Assembly (NCBI RefSeq): GCF_000308655.1
Contig: NZ_BAGC01000033.1
Coordinates: 62,001 to 126,000, forward strand
Origin: Nocardia niigatensis NBRC 100131
GTDB taxonomy: Bacteria; Actinomycetota; Actinomycetes; Mycobacteriales; Mycobacteriaceae
Length of the DNA: 64,000 bases
Direction: 5' to 3'
Shown here: one piece after another, positions 9,663-18,595 of the stretch
How positions within the stretch are numbered: the stretch's first letter is position 1
How the letters are laid out: every line of letters starts with the position of its first letter
Program-made: the position numbers and the translations under genes
The notes under the pieces: generated by a model
Database searches by the model: none
Seen by the model: only the letters and a program-made list of their open reading frames with translations
What the model was told of the DNA's origin: nothing

Positions 9663-10608
9663 CGTGGAAGGCAACCTTTTCCGAGATCCAGACCAGGCCC
9701 GCGGCTACCACACCGAATCCGAGGAACAGCAGCACACCCGCCGCGGCGCTGAGGCCGGCGTCGAAGCTGTGGAACGCGTATTCGTAGAGCAGGTAATAGA
9801 TGTTGGTGGTGGACTGCGCCGGGCCGCCCTGGGTCATGGTGTCGATGAGCGGGAAAGTCAAGGTGGGACTGAGCAATACGGTGGTCAGCACCAGGAACAG
9901 CACGGTGGGGGACAGCAGCGGCAGGGTGATCCAGCGGCGGATCTGCCTTGGGGAGGCCCCGTCGACGCTGGCGGCCTCGTCGTAATCGCCGCTGATACCG
10001 GCCAATCCGGCCCACACCACCAGCACGGCGAATCCGAGCAGCTGCCAGCCGGTGATGCCGACGATCACCCACTGCGCGGTCTGCGCGTCGTAGACCCAAT
10101 TGCGTTGCGAGCCCACGACACTGTCCACGAAACCGGTGCGCGGGTGCAGCAGCCACCGCCACACCGCGGCCACCGCCACGGGCGCCACCAGGAACGGCGC
10201 GAAGATCAGCGCGTGATAGACGGTCCGGGCACGCGGGCCCACCCGCCGGCTGGCCAGCGCGATCAGCACCGGCAGCGCGACCGTGAACGGCAGCAGCCCG
10301 GCGATCATCCAGACGGTGCGGCGCACGGAGGCCCAGAACGCCGGAAGATCCACCAGCCGTTCGTAATTCGCCATCCCAACCGGCCGCATGGGCTGGGTCG
10401 GAAGCAGATTCCAGGAGTAGGTCGACAGTTGCAGGGCCTGCACCAGCGGCTGGTAGGTCCACACCACCAGCAGGAACAGCGCGGGCGCGAGATACAGATA
10501 CGGTGTGGCGCCGCGCAGTACGCGGCGCAGCAGGGCGCGGTGCGGTCGCGCCGCCGGTGTCGCGGCGATCACCGGCGGCGCGTCCTGTTCGGGGACTGTG
10601 ACGAACAC
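9655..10608 (-). CDS. ABC importer permease (MalF/UgpA type)
   Basis: This 317-residue membrane protein has a cytoplasmic N-terminal tail, six predicted helices and the loop DEAASVDGASPRQIRR typical of UgpA/MalF permeases. It pairs with the UgpE-type permease that begins inside its stop codon. It lies 3 nt downstream of the metallophosphoesterase gene, so all are cotranscribed. It forms the translocation channel for the substrate delivered by the lipoprotein. Confidence 0.88.
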   Translation of the reverse strand: MFVTVPEQDAPPVIAATPAARPHRALLRRVLRGATPYLYLAPALFLLVVWTYQPLVQALQLSTYSWNLLPTQPMRPVGMANYERLVDLPAFWASVRRTVWMIAGLLPFTVALPVLIALASRRVGPRARTVYHALIFAPFLVAPVAVAAVWRWLLHPRTGFVDSVVGSQRNWVYDAQTAQWVIVGITGWQLLGFAVLVVWAGLAGISGDYDEAASVDGASPRQIRRWITLPLLSPTVLFLVLTTVLLSPTLTFPLIDTMTQGGPAQSTTNIYYLLYEYAFHSFDAGLSAAAGVLLFLGFGVVAAGLVWISEKVAFHDD

Positions 10609-10611
10609 CGG

Positions 10612-11469
10612 TCAGCCGGCCTCCGCCGCGAGAGCGGCCAGCCGCTCCTGCACCTCGGTGTCGGCTTTGTCGTAGATCCGGGTGCCCGGGCCCGCCTCGA
10701 CCGCGGTCGCGATGACCGCCGTGCCGACCACATCGAGCCGGGTGAAACCGGATCCGACGAAACCCTGCTGCCGGCCCGCCGGCGCCATGGCGTCGATGCG
10801 GTAGGCCAGCGCCGGGCCGACCCAGACCGGGACCCCGGCCAGCACCGACGCCGCGGTCATGTGGTTGTGCCCGCACAGGATCATGCGCACGTCGGTGCCG
10901 GAGATCACCTCGGCCAGCTGATCCGCGTTCTGCAGCTTGAGGAACTCCGCGGCCGGGATGGCCGAGGGCAGCGGCGGATGGTGCAGCACCAGCACGCTGC
11001 CGCGCGACGCGGGGTGGCGCAACTGCTCGGCCAGCCAGGCCAGCTGCTCGGGTTCGAGACGGCCGTCGTGGCGTCCTGGCGTGGTGGTGTCCAGGCCGAT
11101 GAGCCGCAGGCCGTCGACCTCGATGACCCGATCGTGCGGCAGCGCGGTGTCGACCGTGCCGGGTTCGAGACCGAGCAGCTCCACGCCGAAAGCATCGCGC
11201 TCGTCATGGTTTCCCATCACGTACAGCACCCGGGCGCCGAGTTCGGCCGCCACCGGCTCGACGGCCTCGCGCAGCCGCCGGTACGCCTCGGGCGAGCCGT
11301 TGTCGGTGAGGTCGCCGGAGAGCAGCAACGCGTCGATGCGCTGCCCGCCGGTGCGCAGCCGATTCAGGACGTGCAGCAGCGTGGCATGGGTGTCGATGGT
11401 GTCGAGGACCTGCTCACCGGCGGGGCGCAGGTGGGTGTCGGTGAGTTGGACGAGAATCAGATCGTTCAT
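10612..11469 (-). CDS. Calcineurin-type metallophosphoesterase (GpdQ/CpdA-like)
   Basis: This 285-residue enzyme starts at an ATG overlapping the solute-binding-protein stop by 4 nt. All dimetal motifs are present: TDTHL (D11, H13), SGDLTDNG, MGNHDE and CGHNH. The family hydrolyses cyclic nucleotides or glycerophosphodiesters. Its placement inside a Ugp-like importer operon favours a glycerophosphodiesterase role: the importer would bring in a diester such as glycerophosphocholine and this enzyme would split it in the cytoplasm. There is no signal peptide, which fits. A cAMP phosphodiesterase is the alternative. Confidence 0.85.
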   Translation of the reverse strand: MNDLILVQLTDTHLRPAGEQVLDTIDTHATLLHVLNRLRTGGQRIDALLLSGDLTDNGSPEAYRRLREAVEPVAAELGARVLYVMGNHDERDAFGVELLGLEPGTVDTALPHDRVIEVDGLRLIGLDTTTPGRHDGRLEPEQLAWLAEQLRHPASRGSVLVLHHPPLPSAIPAAEFLKLQNADQLAEVISGTDVRMILCGHNHMTAASVLAGVPVWVGPALAYRIDAMAPAGRQQGFVGSGFTRLDVVGTAVIATAVEAGPGTRIYDKADTEVQERLAALAAEAG

Positions 11470-12836
11470 GAGGCCGGCATCAGTTTGGCGCCCTCGATGC
11501 GGGCGGCGGTGAGAGTGGACTGGGCGTCCTTGCCCTGGAACACGATCGACTCGACGGCGTCCATCATGCCGTCGCGGATCTGCAGATAGTCGTTGCCCGG
11601 CATGGAAACCCACGGTTCCATGGTGGCCAGCTGCGCGATGTTCGGCGCCAGCAGCGGGTTCTGGGTGGCCCACGAACCCAGCACGGCCGGATCGGTCACC
11701 ATCTCCGAACGCAGCGGCAGGTAGCCGATGTTCTGTGCGATCTTCATGTAGGACTGCTCGCTGGTGAGGAACTTGATCAGCTCCCAGCCGGCGCGCTGCT
11801 TGACCGGGTCATTGGTCAGAATATGAAGTCCCGCACCGGAATTGGTGGGCACCGGCGGCTTGTCGCCGAAGCGCGGCATGGCGGCCGAACGCAGGTCCCA
11901 CTTGTCCTTGGCGCCCGCCACGAACGTGCCCTGGATGGCGCTGGTCTCGAGGATCATGCCGATCTCGCCGCGCGCGAACGCCTCGTAGCCCTGCTTCTGC
12001 GCCAGCTTCGGCATGGAACCGGAGTTGACCAGATCCTGGGCCATCTTGGTGACCTCGACGCTCGGGGCGTCGGCATAGGTGAGGGTGCGGCGATCGTCGG
12101 AGATGACCCGTCCGCCGTCGGACCGCACCATCGACTGGAAGCACCAGTCCTTGGCGGCCTTGGTCAGGCAGTCCAGGTACACGCCGCCCTGACCGGTCTT
12201 CGCGGTGATCGCCTTGGCGTCGTCGGCGACCTGCTGCCAGGTGGTCGGCGGCTTGGCCGGATCCAGCCCGGCCTGGCTGAACAGGCTCGCGTTGTAGTAG
12301 AGCACCGGGGTAGAGAACACGAACGGGACACCGTAGGTGTGGCCGTCCCAGTCGTCGAGGGTGCGGGCGCGCGGGTGGAAGTGGAACTTCTCACCGTCGA
12401 AGTTCTGCTGCACCGCCTGCTTGCCGAACAGCGTGTCGAGCGGTTTGGCGCCCAGCTGGTGGATGGTGAAATCGAGGTCGCTGAAACCCAATTGGGCGAC
12501 ATCCGGCGGGTGCCCGGCCACCATCTGGTTCTGGATGCTCGAGATGGTGTCGGTGGCGGGGTTGGGGCTGTTGCCCTGCGGCTTCTGCGCGGTCACCGTG
12601 ATGTTGGGGAACTTCTTGGAGAAGTCGGCGATCAGGGCGTTGAAGGTGTCGGTCCAGGCGCCGGCGAGCCCGTAGTTGTAGGACTCGAAGACGATCGAGA
12701 CCTTCTGATCGGGGCGTAGTTCGGGGACCTGCGCCGTGGAGGTGGCGTCGGTGGCGGTGGTACCGCTCAGCCCGCAGCTGGTCAGCGCGAGACAGGCGGC
12801 GAACACCATGCCCAGGACGGGGCCGGTGCGTTTCAC
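11466..12836 (-). CDS. Extracellular solute-binding lipoprotein of the ABC importer
   Basis: This protein of about 456 residues belongs to the family 1 solute-binding proteins (UgpB/MalE). I chose a GTG start because AGGAGAAG lies 6-7 nt before it; an in-frame ATG five codons earlier overlaps that ribosome site. The lipobox LTSC places the lipidated Cys at residue 21. The mature chain has the FESYNYG start and LKFLTSEQSYMK-like hinge regions of the family. It captures the substrate at the outer face of the membrane. It is 35 nt downstream of the ATPase gene in the same operon. Confidence 0.87.
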   Translation of the reverse strand: MKRTGPVLGMVFAACLALTSCGLSGTTATDATSTAQVPELRPDQKVSIVFESYNYGLAGAWTDTFNALIADFSKKFPNITVTAQKPQGNSPNPATDTISSIQNQMVAGHPPDVAQLGFSDLDFTIHQLGAKPLDTLFGKQAVQQNFDGEKFHFHPRARTLDDWDGHTYGVPFVFSTPVLYYNASLFSQAGLDPAKPPTTWQQVADDAKAITAKTGQGGVYLDCLTKAAKDWCFQSMVRSDGGRVISDDRRTLTYADAPSVEVTKMAQDLVNSGSMPKLAQKQGYEAFARGEIGMILETSAIQGTFVAGAKDKWDLRSAAMPRFGDKPPVPTNSGAGLHILTNDPVKQRAGWELIKFLTSEQSYMKIAQNIGYLPLRSEMVTDPAVLGSWATQNPLLAPNIAQLATMEPWVSMPGNDYLQIRDGMMDAVESIVFQGKDAQSTLTAARIEGAKLMPAS

Positions 12837-12871
12837 GGGTCTTCTCCTCATCGAATGGTGGTGCGAAAGAA

Positions 12872-14035
12872 TCAGGCGACCGAGGCCGCCGGGTCCGCGG
12901 GTAGGGTCGCGGCCGGCTCCTGCCAGCGCAGGCGCAGGCCGGAGCCGGGGTCGAACAGGTGGAGATCGGCGGGGTCGCAACGCAATCCGATGTCGTCGCC
13001 GACCCGGACACCGGCGGGGCGGGTCGCGCGCACGCACAGCTCCAGCGCGCCGGCGGTGACGTGCACGAGTTCCTCGCTGCCCAGGTTCTCGACCATGGTC
13101 ACCCGGCCGCGCACGGCCGTGGCGGTCGGATCGATGCGCAGACGCTCGGGACGAATGCCGGCCAGAACCTCGGTGCTGCTTCCGGTTTCGCCGGCGTCGC
13201 TACCGGATCCGGTCGTGATGCTGCCGGATTCGGCGTCGATCCCGAGCGCGGCGTCGATACCGTCGGTCCGCACGCGCAGCTTGCCCTCGTGCGAAACCAC
13301 CTCCGCCGGGAAGATGTTCATCGGCGGCGAGCCGAGGAATCCGGCCACGAACGCGGTGCGCGGGTGGTCATAGAGCTCTTCCGGGGTGCCGACCTGCTCG
13401 ACCCGGCCCGCGTTGAGCAGCGCGATGCGCGTGGCCATGGTCATGGCCTCCACCTGGTCGTGGGTCACGTACAGGAAGGTGGCCCCCAGCCGCCGGTGCA
13501 GGGCGATGAGTTCGGCGCGGGTGGCGCTGCGCAGCTTGGCGTCCAGATTCGACAGCGGCTCGTCCATCAGGAACGCGCCGGGGTCGCGAACCATGGCCCG
13601 CGCCAGCGCGACTCGCTGCCGCTGGCCGCCCGAGAGCGCGGCGGGCCGTCGCTCCAGCAGCGCGGACAATTCGAGCGTCCGGGCCACCCGTTCGACCCGC
13701 TCGGCGATCTGCGCCCGCGGCGTGCGGCGGGCCCGCAGCGGGAATCCGATGTTCTTCGCGACCGTCAGATGCGGGTAGAGCGCGTAGCTCTGGAACACCA
13801 TGGCCAGGTCCCGCCGCTGCGGCACCTCGTCGGTGATGTCGGTGCCGTCCAGGAGGATTCGGCCTTCCGACGGCTGCTCCAGGCCCGCGATCATGCGCAG
13901 CAGCGTGGATTTGCCGCAGCCGCTGGGGCCGAGCAGCACCAGGAATTCACCGTCGGCGATGTCGAGGCTCACCTCGCGCACCGCGTAGTCGGTGTCGAAT
14001 CGTTTCGACACCGCGTCGATCTGCAAGCGGGCCAC
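12872..14035 (-). CDS. ugpC: ABC importer ATPase, UgpC/MalK type
   Basis: This 387-residue ATPase starts with GTG after GAAGGAG. It shows Walker A GPSGCGKST near residue 37, Q-loop FQSYALYPHLTV, signature LSGGQRQRVALARA, Walker B AFLMDEPLSNLD and the switch His in YVTHDQ. A C-terminal TOBE-type regulatory domain (about residues 240-370) fits the MalK/UgpC/MsiK group. It powers the importer encoded downstream. Because this ATPase is encoded with its own permeases it is probably dedicated, although MsiK-like ATPases can serve several importers. Confidence 0.93.
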   Translation of the reverse strand: MARLQIDAVSKRFDTDYAVREVSLDIADGEFLVLLGPSGCGKSTLLRMIAGLEQPSEGRILLDGTDITDEVPQRRDLAMVFQSYALYPHLTVAKNIGFPLRARRTPRAQIAERVERVARTLELSALLERRPAALSGGQRQRVALARAMVRDPGAFLMDEPLSNLDAKLRSATRAELIALHRRLGATFLYVTHDQVEAMTMATRIALLNAGRVEQVGTPEELYDHPRTAFVAGFLGSPPMNIFPAEVVSHEGKLRVRTDGIDAALGIDAESGSITTGSGSDAGETGSSTEVLAGIRPERLRIDPTATAVRGRVTMVENLGSEELVHVTAGALELCVRATRPAGVRVGDDIGLRCDPADLHLFDPGSGLRLRWQEPAATLPADPAASVA

Positions 14036-14044
14036 TGTTCTCCT

Positions 14045-14950
14045 TCAGGCCGGCGCGGTGCCGGTCGTGATCCAATCCGCCACGCCGGTGGCGATGGCGG
14101 GCGCGTCCTTGACCCACAGGAAGTGGTCGCGGTTCGCGACGGCCGAGTTCTCGTCGATGTGCCAGCGGGTCACCTGGGCGGCGGGCATGCGCGAAACCAG
14201 GAAGTCCACATTGGATTTCGGTCCGAGCACGTCCTCCGACAGCGAGATCACCAGCACCGGCACGCGCATGGCGGCCAGTAGCGAGTTGTAGCGGCGTTTG
14301 GTGCCGCTGGGTCGGTAGTAGCTGGTCAGCGAATGCACCGACCAGTCGATCATCACGCCGCCGGGCATGGGCGCGGGAATGAGCACGCCTCCGGGCCAGT
14401 GACCCTTGTACCGCGACACCAGGCCGATCCACTGGATCTGGCTCAGCGCCTCCCACCAGCGGCGCGGGCCGAACGCCCACCAGAAGACCGTGCCGGTGCC
14501 GATGATGGTGACGCCCGCGATCCGACCGGGCTCAGCGGCCGAGAACAGCAGGGCCAGCTGGCCGCCCAGGCTGTGGCCGAACAACTGGATCGGCGCGCCC
14601 GGGAAGCGCTCCTCGACCGCGGTGACGATGGCGGGCAGATCGGTCTCGATCATCTCGCGGTAGCCGAAGTCGGTGTGCTCACCCAGCTTCGGGGTGGCCT
14701 CACCGTGCGCCCGCAGGTCGCAGGTCGCCACCGAAAGTCCCTGGGCGTGCAGGGCTTTGGCGAGCGAGAAATAGTTCTTGGCCTTCATCGCCATGGCCGG
14801 CAGGATCAGCACCACCGGGGCGTCCGGCCGCTGCGCGGGCAGGAAGCGGACGGTGAAAGCGACGCCGTCGGCCGTCTCGACCCGGGTGCTCTCCAGAGTG
14901 GTGAATTCCGAACGGGATTCGGGGGTCGCGGTGGTCGTGTCGCCGCTCAT
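14045..14950 (-). CDS. Alpha/beta hydrolase (serine hydrolase, lipase-like)
   Basis: This 301-residue protein has the nucleophile elbow GHSLGGQ, an N-terminal strand-rich part with LILPAMAMKAKNY (oxyanion region), and a C-terminal His in NRDHFLW. The start ATG overlaps the upstream thioesterase stop by 4 nt, and 9 nt separate it from the ATPase gene. It is cytoplasmic because no signal is seen. With the neighbouring acyl-CoA dehydrogenase and thioesterase it may release or hydrolyse acyl esters. The substrate is unknown. Confidence 0.8.
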   Translation of the reverse strand: MSGDTTTATPESRSEFTTLESTRVETADGVAFTVRFLPAQRPDAPVVLILPAMAMKAKNYFSLAKALHAQGLSVATCDLRAHGEATPKLGEHTDFGYREMIETDLPAIVTAVEERFPGAPIQLFGHSLGGQLALLFSAAEPGRIAGVTIIGTGTVFWWAFGPRRWWEALSQIQWIGLVSRYKGHWPGGVLIPAPMPGGVMIDWSVHSLTSYYRPSGTKRRYNSLLAAMRVPVLVISLSEDVLGPKSNVDFLVSRMPAAQVTRWHIDENSAVANRDHFLWVKDAPAIATGVADWITTGTAPA

Positions 14951-15474
14951 TTCGCCTCCGCCCCGGTGATGGTCACGTCGCACACGTAGTCGAAGGTGAA
15001 CTTGGCGACCATGACCTCGTTGTCGTCGAGCAGCGTCGCCTTGCCGGACAGCTCGAACCGGGCCGACGCGGTGGCGGCCAGGATGTCGGCGAGCTCGCGC
15101 TGGTCGACGGTGGCGATCGCGCGGATGCGGCCCTGTGCCGGCTTGCGGTAGGACGCGGTGCCGCCGCGCAGTACCAGGCGTTCGACCGTGTACAGCCGGT
15201 GGGCGGCCGCGCCGACGAAGGCCGCCGCGCCCGCGATGTCGGCCGCGGTGAACAGCGCGCCCGCGTGCACGGTGGACATGTGGTTGCGGACCTCGTCCAC
15301 GGCCGGGATCTCCACCACCGCGCGGTCGGGGCTGATCTCGGAGACGAGGGTGCCGACGTGGCGGCCGAACGGCACCATCTGCTGCGAGATGGCGCGCAGG
15401 TACTCGTAATCGACGGCGTCGGGGTTCAGTTCCGGGTAGGCGGCGGCGAATCCGGCCAGCGTGCGGGTGGTCAT
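14947..15474 (-). CDS. PaaI/DUF4442-type hotdog thioesterase
   Basis: This 175-residue single-hotdog protein contains NHMSTVHAGALFTAADIAG, the HAG(A)-plus-helix signature of PaaI-like acyl-CoA thioesterases in the DUF4442 subgroup. It probably hydrolyses acyl-CoA or acyl-ACP intermediates in the cytoplasm. It is translationally coupled to the following alpha/beta hydrolase and lies 46 nt after the acyl-CoA dehydrogenase. Confidence 0.8.
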   Translation of the reverse strand: MTTRTLAGFAAAYPELNPDAVDYEYLRAISQQMVPFGRHVGTLVSEISPDRAVVEIPAVDEVRNHMSTVHAGALFTAADIAGAAAFVGAAAHRLYTVERLVLRGGTASYRKPAQGRIRAIATVDQRELADILAATASARFELSGKATLLDDNEVMVAKFTFDYVCDVTITGAEAK

Positions 15475-15520
15475 TCGGGCTTCCCTTCGGTGTTCTGAGT
15501 TGTCGGCGGCAATCGGGCGA

Positions 15521-16681
15521 TCAGCGCGGGCCGCGCAGCACCCGGCGGGCGATCGACCAGCGCAGCACTTCCGAGGGCCCCTCGTAGATGCGGAAGGCCC
15601 GGGCCTCCACCAGGAATCGGGCCACCAGGTGGTCCTCGCAGACGCCCAGGCCGCCGTGCAGCTGCACCGCGCGATCCAGCACCCGCCAGACCGCCTCGGA
15701 GACGAAGGTTTTCGCGATGGAGGTCTCGTGCCGGGCCTGCGAGGAGGTCGGACCGTGAGTGTCGATGGTGTCGGCGACGCTGCGCACCAGGCTGCGGGCG
15801 GCCGCGATATCGATCTCGTTGTCGGCGACGAGGCCCTGGGCGATGCCGTGCTCGGCGATGGGCACGCCGAAGGAGTGGCGGCGGGTGATGTGGTCGGCGG
15901 TGAGCTGCTGCGCGCGCACCGCCAGGCCCAGCCAGTTCATGCAGAACGTGAGCCGTGACGGCGCGAGCCGGACCTGCGCCAGTTCCAGGCCCCGGCCGAC
16001 CTCGCCCAGCACTGCGGTGTCGGGGACCTCGCAGTCGGCGAATTCGACCTCGCAGTGCCCGCCGGGGGCGCTGGTGTGGTCCAGGGTCGGCATCCGGCGG
16101 CCCACCCGCAGGCCCGGGTTGTCCTGATCGACCAGGAACATGGTGGGGCCGTCGGAGGTCATGGCCACGCAGATGGTGAACGCCGCGCCGTTGGCGCCGG
16201 TGGTGAAGTGCTTGGCGCCGTTGATGACCCAGCCCTTGTCGGTCTCCTCGGCCGTGGTGCGCAGCATGCGGGGATCGGTACCCGCGCCGGGGGCGGGCTC
16301 GGTCAGCGCGATGGCCGAGCGCACGTCGCCGGCGGCCAGCGGGGCCAGATAGCGTTCGCGCTGTTCGGCATTGGCGACGTGGGCCAGCAGATGGATATTG
16401 CCGTCGTCGGGAGCCCAGGCGTTCACGGCCAGCGGGCCGAGCAGGCTGGCGCCCGCCGCCTCGAGCACCTCGGCCTGGGCCCGGGTGTTCAGGCCGAGTC
16501 CGCCGTACTCCGGATCGGACAGCGGGCCGAAGACCCCCGCCTCCTTGGCCTTCTTCTGCAGGTCCAGCCGCAGCGCGTCATCGGTGACCCGGCCGCCGGC
16601 CACCACCTCGCGTTCCACCGGGATGACCTGCTCAATCACGAACTGCCTGGTCCGTTCGACCAGTTCCGCCACAGCGCTCAT
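15521..16681 (-). CDS. Acyl-CoA dehydrogenase
   Basis: This 386-residue flavoprotein has the family layout: an N-terminal helical domain (EYGGLGLNTRAQAEVLEAAG), a middle beta domain (ALTEPAPGAGTDPRMLRTTAE, then GAKHFTTGANGA), and a C-terminal helical domain ending QLHGGLGVCEDHLVARF and YEGPSEVLRWSIARR. It introduces an alpha,beta double bond into an acyl-CoA or related thioester, passing electrons to ETF. It is the first gene of the - strand operon that continues into the importer and is divergent from the 2Fe-2S reductase gene. The substrate is unknown. Confidence 0.9.
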   Translation of the reverse strand: MSAVAELVERTRQFVIEQVIPVEREVVAGGRVTDDALRLDLQKKAKEAGVFGPLSDPEYGGLGLNTRAQAEVLEAAGASLLGPLAVNAWAPDDGNIHLLAHVANAEQRERYLAPLAAGDVRSAIALTEPAPGAGTDPRMLRTTAEETDKGWVINGAKHFTTGANGAAFTICVAMTSDGPTMFLVDQDNPGLRVGRRMPTLDHTSAPGGHCEVEFADCEVPDTAVLGEVGRGLELAQVRLAPSRLTFCMNWLGLAVRAQQLTADHITRRHSFGVPIAEHGIAQGLVADNEIDIAAARSLVRSVADTIDTHGPTSSQARHETSIAKTFVSEAVWRVLDRAVQLHGGLGVCEDHLVARFLVEARAFRIYEGPSEVLRWSIARRVLRGPR

Positions 16682-16856
16682 GGGGTCAGTGTCGGTCGGG
16701 CGTGCTGTCTACCGGGCGGGCGATCGTCAATGCCTATCGGTCGAATCGACTGCCGCTTCCGACCCGCGTTCTTCCGGGCGTCTCGGACAGGCTGAGCCCG
16801 ACACCGAGTCCAGGAGTGTTCGACACCGGGCCCGCGAGGGCCGACGAGGGGATGCG

Positions 16857-17783
16857 ATGACCGAGTTGATGGTCCGGGTGACCGGCCGACGTGACGTGGC
16901 CGAGGGCGTGTTCGCCCTCGAGCTGGCGGCGCTCGGCGGCGGCGCGCTGCCGGACTGGACGCCCGGCGCCCACATCGACGTGTTCGCCGGATCGGCCGGC
17001 GTGCGGCAGTATTCGCTGTGCGGCGATACCGCCGACCGGCAGTCCTGGCGGATCGCGATCCTGCACGAACCCGACGGCCGGGGCGGCTCCGCGCATCTGT
17101 TCCGCACCGCGCATCCGGGCACCGAGCTGCGAGTGTCGCTGCCGCGCAACCACTTCGCCCTGGCACCCGGTGACGAGTACCTGTTCCTGGCGGGCGGCAT
17201 CGGGATCACGCCGATCCTGCCCATGGTGGCCGCCGCAACGCGGTCGGGCGCGCGCTGGAGCCTGCACTACGGCGCGCGCACCCGGGAGCACCTGGCCTTC
17301 ACCGATGAGCTGGCGCGCTACGACCGGGTGAACCTGGTGCCACAGAACGAATCCGGGCTGCTGCCCCTGGCAGACCTGCTCGCCGACACCACCGCCACCG
17401 TGTACTGCTGCGGGCCCGCGCCGCTGCTCGACGCCGTCGAGGCCGAGGGCGCGCGCCGAGGGCTGGCCGTGCACACCGAGCGGTTCGTGCCACGACGCGT
17501 CGACAACGGGGTCGATCGCGCCTTCGAGGTCCGCCTGGCACGCAGTGGTCAGGTGCTGCGTGTCGGGCCGGACCGGTCCATCGTCGACGTGCTCGAGGGC
17601 GTGGGCGTCGCCATCGTCACCTCCTGCCGGGAGGGGACGTGCGGCAGCTGTGAGACGCCGTTGCTGGAAGGCGAAGTGGAGCACCGGGACTCGGTGCTCA
17701 CCGCCGCCGAACGCGAATCCGGCAACACCCTGATGCCCTGCGTATCGCGGGCCGTCTCAGATGTTCTCGTGCTCGACCTGTGA
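16857..17783 (+). CDS. Phthalate-dioxygenase-type reductase (flavin plus plant-type 2Fe-2S)
   Basis: This 308-residue protein has a flavin-binding barrel (RQYSLCG; the usual RxYS pattern), an NAD-binding domain (FLAGGIGITPILPM and YCCGPAPLLDAV), and a C-terminal ferredoxin domain with CREGTCGSC plus a distal Cys in LMPC, which gives CX4CX2CX(n)C. This is the order of the PDR/VanB reductases. It moves electrons from NAD(P)H through flavin to the iron-sulphur cluster and on to an oxygenase. Several P450s and two diiron desaturases in the window lack an obvious redox partner, so it could serve them; that is inference. Confidence 0.9.
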   Translation: MTELMVRVTGRRDVAEGVFALELAALGGGALPDWTPGAHIDVFAGSAGVRQYSLCGDTADRQSWRIAILHEPDGRGGSAHLFRTAHPGTELRVSLPRNHFALAPGDEYLFLAGGIGITPILPMVAAATRSGARWSLHYGARTREHLAFTDELARYDRVNLVPQNESGLLPLADLLADTTATVYCCGPAPLLDAVEAEGARRGLAVHTERFVPRRVDNGVDRAFEVRLARSGQVLRVGPDRSIVDVLEGVGVAIVTSCREGTCGSCETPLLEGEVEHRDSVLTAAERESGNTLMPCVSRAVSDVLVLDL

Positions 17784-17832
17784 CACGAGAAGCACAAGGA
17801 AAACCAAGCGAAAGAACGCAGAGAGAAACAGG

Positions 17833-18519
17833 ATGAGGAACACTGCTGCGGCGTCCGCGCTGCTCGCCGCCACGCTGTGCATCGGCGCAGGCGCCACCGG
17901 CACGGCCGGGGCCGACACCCCCGCCCCCCTGAACTACACCGCCACCAGCACCCCGACGAACGTGGTCATCCGGACCGACGCGGGCTCGATAGCCGTCGAG
18001 GACGGCGCCCTGAAGATCAAGGCCGGCGACGGCACCGTGCTGGCGGGCACCGAATTGGCCTTCCGCGTCGATGATTTCGTCTTCCCGATCGCGGCCGAGG
18101 TCACCGACCGCACCGCCACCCTGACCCCCGAATTCGACATGGCCCACGCCGTCTACAAGCCGGTCGCCCTCCCCTACGAGGACCAGGCCCCGTGGAAGAC
18201 CCAGTACGACCGCGAACAGGCCGCCTGGAGCCGCATGACGACCACCATCTCCACGGGCGCCACCATCGGCACCCTGGTCGGTGGCATCGGTGGCGCCGCC
18301 CTGGGCTGCCTGGCGGGCGCGACCGCCGGTCTGGCGCTCACCGGTGCCCTCGCCACGCTCTTCGGCGCGGGCCCCCTGGCCGGTTGCATCGCGGGCGCGG
18401 CGGCCGTGGGTTTCCTCGGTACCATCGCCGGTCAGCTCTTCGTGACGGCACCGGTCGCCATCGGCGCCGCCATCCAGTACTTCACCACGATCAACCAGCC
18501 TTTCACGCCCGCGAAGTAG
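17833..18519 (+). CDS. Secreted or envelope protein with glycine-zipper-like C-terminus
   Basis: This 228-residue protein has a clear signal peptide (MRNTAAASALLAATL to GTAGADTPA, likely cleavage near residue 29). A beta-rich middle is followed by a long Gly/Ala-rich hydrophobic C-terminal half (about residues 135-215) that could form two or three membrane segments. No known family is recognised; similar proteins are common as actinobacterial exported hypotheticals. It is followed by a strong hairpin terminator shared with the convergent P450 gene. Confidence 0.7.
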   Translation: MRNTAAASALLAATLCIGAGATGTAGADTPAPLNYTATSTPTNVVIRTDAGSIAVEDGALKIKAGDGTVLAGTELAFRVDDFVFPIAAEVTDRTATLTPEFDMAHAVYKPVALPYEDQAPWKTQYDREQAAWSRMTTTISTGATIGTLVGGIGGAALGCLAGATAGLALTGALATLFGAGPLAGCIAGAAAVGFLGTIAGQLFVTAPVAIGAAIQYFTTINQPFTPAK

Positions 18520-18555
18520 GCGTGTAAGACCCGGCGAGTCTCGCCCGGGGGACAC

Positions 18556-18592
18556 GGCCCCGTCCGGATCATCGATCCGGGCGGGGCCTTTT
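18556..18592. terminator. Bidirectional-looking hairpin terminator
   Basis: A 15-bp stem (left arm GGCCCCGTCCGGATC, right arm GATCCGGGCGGGGCC with one mismatch) has a 3-nt loop and a short TTTT tail on the + strand. It sits between convergent genes, after the secreted-protein gene and just before the P450 stop. Confidence 0.75.
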
Positions 18593-18595
18593 GGT

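Noticed and set aside
9574..11589. A + strand frame of about 670 codons over the importer permeases
   Set aside because: It is antisense to three genes with membrane helices and metallophosphoesterase motifs and is rich in Gln/Arg/His without a motif.
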